Assembly (NCBI GenBank): GCA_937967705.1
Contig: CALCJG010000061.1
Span: 1-5,802, forward strand
Direction of reading: 5' to 3'
Length of the DNA: 5,802 nucleotides
Origin: an uncultured Spirochaetia bacterium
GTDB lineage: Bacteria; Spirochaetota; UBA4802; JAGODF01
The translations under genes and the position numbers were made by a program. Below are positions 2,950 through 5,802 of this stretch, in pieces. The notes beneath the pieces were generated by a model. The model was given only the letters and a program-made list of their open reading frames with translations, was not told the origin of the DNA and searched no databases. Within the stretch, counting starts at the first letter, position 1, and every line of letters begins with the position of its first letter.

Positions 2950-5802
2950 TCGGGGTTCATGGATGGGTTGTAAAACTGATAGGTGTTGCGTCCTTTGTCC
3001 TTGGCTCTGTAAAGGGCTATATCGGCATATTTAAGCAGCGTTTCCATGTCCCGGGAGTCTGTGGGGAAAATGGCAATCCCCATGCTGGGGCTGATGCTCA
3101 GCTGATGCGTGGAAATGGATACCGGCAGCGAGAAGGAGTGGAAGATACGCTGTATGATCTTGTAGACATCATTGAAGCTCTTGATATCGGGCAGAATGAA
3201 GGTAAACTCGTCGCCACCAATGCGGGCCACGGTATCGATGACACGAATGTTTCCTGCAAGCTTGCGCGAGACGACCTTTAAGAGCATATCACCGATATCA
3301 TGGCCGTACGTGTCATTTACTTCCTTGAAATAATCCAGATCCAGAATCATGACCGCCACCATCTGATAATGGCGGCTGGCCTGCGCCAGAGTCTGGGTCA
3401 GGCGGTCATAAAAGAGAAGTCTGTTGGGCAGATCGGTGAGAATATCGTGATGGGCCATGTGTTTAAGGGATTGCTCCAGCCTTTTACGCTCGGTTATATC
3501 GTGAAATATTGTAGCGAAATAGCCCTCCTGTGGGCTGTAATTGGAAACGGTATACCATCTCTCCAGCGCCTGGGAGTACTGATCCGTAAATCCTTCCATC
3601 TCCTCATTGAGCGAACTTTTTCGATAGATATCCATCAGATTCAGAAGAATATCCTGGCGGGGCCATTCCCCTGACTCCTGATCGTCCGCGGAGATGTGGA
3701 TTCCATCATCCCGGGAAAGATGCACCCCGGCATAACGGGTGTAAATCTCCGAAAACCTGCGGTTGATGAGATCCTCTTTTGTTATTCCCGTTATTTTTTC
3801 AAATGCATTATTGGCCTCGAGGCAGATGAAATCAACGGGTCCTTTCTCCTCATCGTAGAGAATTTTATGATAGGCGAAGCCGTCCTCCATGTTCAGGAAG
3901 AGATAATGGTACTTAAGCTCGGTCATCTGCAGCGCGTCCTCGGCCTTTTTTCTCTCCATCAGCTCCTGCTGTACCGATGTATAGAGGCGGGCATTATCCA
4001 TAGCGATGGAGGCGAACTGAGCGAACTGGAGCAGGAGGGCTATTTCCTCCTCATCAAAGGTTTTCCCTGACTCTGTATGAGCCAGACCAATGACGCCCAT
4101 CACCCCGGATTCAGACTTCAGGGGAATGGTTATCAGGGATGCTATAGTATCCAGGTCCGCGCCGGGTATGCGGTTTTCCAGAAGCGAGTAGTTGTCGGTC
4201 GTCATCATGTGCCCCGCCTGCCATACCTTTCCGGCCAGACCCTGATGGGGATAGATCCTGTCTCCGATCCTGGCCTCGAAGATGCCCTTCCCGGCCATGG
4301 TGGCCAGATAGGATTGGCTTTCGTCAACGATACAAATGTAACCGTTGGGCGTATCCAGCAGGGTGGTGGCATAGACGACGATGGAGTTAAGCAGATCGGA
4401 AAGCTGAAGGCGGTTCATGAGTGCAAGGTTGGTTTCATGGAGGGCCGCGAGATATTTACTGTGCTTGCGCAGCTTCTCGTCCATGCGTATTCTCTCCTGG
4501 ATCTCCTGCTGCAGACGTTCATTGGCCTGTGTCAGCTCCTGTGTACGTTCCCTGACCCGGCTTTCCAGTTCATCGTGCGCCTTCTTGAGCTGGTCTTCCA
4601 CGACCTTGCGGTCTGTAATATCCCGGGCATTGGCGATGATACCCTTCACTGAAGGGTTGTCCAGCAGGTTCTGAAGGATCACCTGGAACATCCTGTAGGA
4701 GCCGTCCGCATGGCGGATACGCAGCTGGCGGGATCTTCCCGCATGGGGATGGTTCACGATGTCTGTGAATACGCTTCGGGCATTATCCAGATCCTGCTCG
4801 TTTATATACCGGCAGGGTTCTTGATGAAGAAGGGATTCTGCGCCATAGCCCAGGACGCTGGTGATCGAGGGGCTGATAAAGGTCAGAGCACCCTTGGCAT
4901 CGATAATGGTGATGATGTCCGTTGAGTTGGCAATGAGAGCCTTGTAATGCTCCTCCACATCCCTCAATTCCTTTTCAGACCTTTCCCGGAGTTCGATTTC
5001 CTTGAGCAGCTGTTTCATTTGACGAATGTCCCGGCCCAGAAAGACTATGCCGATAATTTCGTCGTTTCTATCTTTGATGGCGGACATGGACATGGAGACA
5101 GGGATGAGATTCCCTGTAGTGGCCGCCTGATAATGCAGTTCGCACTGCACCTCCTGTTGAGGGTCCTGTTTGATCATGGCAATAGTCTCTAAGATGGATT
5201 CCTTTTCCATGAAAAGGCTCTCAACGGGCCTGCCGGTGATGTCCTTCTCGTCGAAACCCAGCATGGTGGCAAGCAGAGAGTTGATCAGCATGATCCGGTT
5301 CTGGAGATCAGTCAGGATCAGGGTGTCCCGTATCTGATTGATGATCTTATCAATGGCGATGGCCGGGGTCAGAGACATGAGTCTGTAACGCGTGATGGCA
5401 ACCCATATGCCCGAGATCCATATAATCATGAGTATGGGCTCCACGAGAACAATGGAGGTGATATTCAGCAGGGGAAAGACCATATTGACCAGCATGATGA
5501 GCAGGATGGTGGCGATACCTGAAATTACAATAAGCCGGGACTGTTTCTGCTCCATAACTCTTCTTGAGGCACGTCCCCATGCGTAAGTGAAAAAGAAACC
5601 GAGAACTGCATAGCCGAGATAATAGGTGTTGAAAAGCCAGTACCAGGCGGAATCCATTGCGACGACTTCATACCAGCCGTAGTCTGTCGGCTGAAAGTCT
5701 CTGACGAAGAGTATTCCTGTTATGGCCTGGAAGGTAAAAATTATTGCAGGGAGGTAAATCAGGGGGAGTGCCCACCGATGCTTTAAAAAGCCCTTCCGTC
5801 CC
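2946..5802 (-). CDS. Membrane sensor diguanylate cyclase (7TM-PAS-PAS-GAF-PAS-GGDEF), 5' partial
   Basis: The frame is open to the window edge, with 951 residues visible (numbered from the codon at 5799-5801). The ATG at 5657 is internal, because the 48 residues before it continue the membrane domain. Four helices are visible (about 10-32, 53-75, 90-109, 114-139), resembling the C-terminal part of the 7TM histidine-kinase N-terminal sensor region; about three helices are missing. PAS 1 follows at about 151-260, PAS 2 at 283-398, a coiled coil at 399-450, a GAF domain at 464-604, PAS 3 at 626-772 and GGDEF at 777-945. The active site is intact: DLDYFKEVND at 821-830 and GGDEF at 862-866 (bases 3204-3218). 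The inhibitory I-site RVID (853-856) is also intact. It should make cyclic di-GMP from GTP in response to membrane or cytoplasmic signals, with product feedback. There is no kinase, EAL or receiver domain. The ligands of the PAS and GAF domains cannot be told. It converges on the LysM gene. Confidence 0.95.
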   Translation of the reverse strand, partial: GRKGFLKHRWALPLIYLPAIIFTFQAITGILFVRDFQPTDYGWYEVVAMDSAWYWLFNTYYLGYAVLGFFFTYAWGRASRRVMEQKQSRLIVISGIATILLIMLVNMVFPLLNITSIVLVEPILMIIWISGIWVAITRYRLMSLTPAIAIDKIINQIRDTLILTDLQNRIMLINSLLATMLGFDEKDITGRPVESLFMEKESILETIAMIKQDPQQEVQCELHYQAATTGNLIPVSMSMSAIKDRNDEIIGIVFLGRDIRQMKQLLKEIELRERSEKELRDVEEHYKALIANSTDIITIIDAKGALTFISPSITSVLGYGAESLLHQEPCRYINEQDLDNARSVFTDIVNHPHAGRSRQLRIRHADGSYRMFQVILQNLLDNPSVKGIIANARDITDRKVVEDQLKKAHDELESRVRERTQELTQANERLQQEIQERIRMDEKLRKHSKYLAALHETNLALMNRLQLSDLLNSIVVYATTLLDTPNGYICIVDESQSYLATMAGKGIFEARIGDRIYPHQGLAGKVWQAGHMMTTDNYSLLENRIPGADLDTIASLITIPLKSESGVMGVIGLAHTESGKTFDEEEIALLLQFAQFASIAMDNARLYTSVQQELMERKKAEDALQMTELKYHYLFLNMEDGFAYHKILYDEEKGPVDFICLEANNAFEKITGITKEDLINRRFSEIYTRYAGVHLSRDDGIHISADDQESGEWPRQDILLNLMDIYRKSSLNEEMEGFTDQYSQALERWYTVSNYSPQEGYFATIFHDITERKRLEQSLKHMAHHDILTDLPNRLLFYDRLTQTLAQASRHYQMVAVMILDLDYFKEVNDTYGHDIGDMLLKVVSRKLAGNIRVIDTVARIGGDEFTFILPDIKSFNDVYKIIQRIFHSFSLPVSISTHQLSISPSMGIAIFPTDSRDMETLLKYADIALYRAKDKGRNTYQFYNPSMNPD

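Noticed and set aside
3300..5586. Several plus-strand open frames opposite the sensor gene
   Set aside because: They are antisense shadows of a well-supported PAS/GAF/GGDEF coding region and show no domain features of their own.
35..5802. CRISPR array, tRNA, rRNA, insertion sequence or attachment site
   Set aside because: No regularly spaced repeats, cloverleaf-like sequence, transposase motifs or terminal inverted repeats were seen on either strand.

Overview
The window begins with sequencing adapter. Bases 1-34 match the Illumina TruSeq read-1/P5 adapter end, and biological sequence starts at about base 35. The window is therefore probably one end of an assembled contig, perhaps metagenomic, and nothing may be inferred from bases 1-34. 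The gene content suggests a Gram-negative-type bacterium: exported proteins with signal peptides, a LysM/LytM envelope protein, a nickel-responsive NikR, and a large membrane-anchored PAS/GAF/GGDEF protein. NikR together with this type of sensor would fit an anaerobic lineage such as Desulfobacterota or Spirochaetota, but the sequence does not fix the taxon.

Layout. (1) 35-1179, minus strand: three small genes in a row, transcribed from right to left. They are an 83-residue protein with one C-terminal membrane helix, an exported thioredoxin-fold protein with an SxxC in place of CxxC, and an exported protein of unknown function whose 3' end is lost to the adapter. A strong sigma-70-type promoter on the minus strand (1266-1293) could drive all three. 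(2) 1180-1605: an AT-rich divergent intergenic region with a candidate promoter on each strand and a GC-rich, possibly structured leader ahead of nikR. (3) 1606-2025, plus strand: nikR with all four nickel ligands. No nickel transporter or nickel enzyme is visible nearby. (4) 2026-2232: a leader with two abutting perfect inverted repeats; the loop of the second one is AAGGAG. (5) 2233-2949, plus strand: an exported LysM + LytM/M23 protein that has lost nearly all metal and catalytic residues, so it is probably an NlpD/EnvC-type amidase activator rather than a peptidase. (6) 2946-5802, minus strand: a sensor diguanylate cyclase, open at its 5' end at the window edge, converging on the LysM gene so that both stop codons lie in one TTAA.

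How the parts relate. Most products act in or at the envelope: exported proteins, a division or cell-wall factor, and a membrane sensor that makes cyclic di-GMP. No single pathway joins them. No complete new system is evident. The most noteworthy non-coding signal is the double inverted repeat at 2177-2220, together with an imperfect tandem duplication over the start codon of the LysM/LytM gene. The most important practical point is that two naive gene ends are wrong: the stop at 13-15 is adapter sequence, and the ATG at 5657 is internal to a longer open frame.
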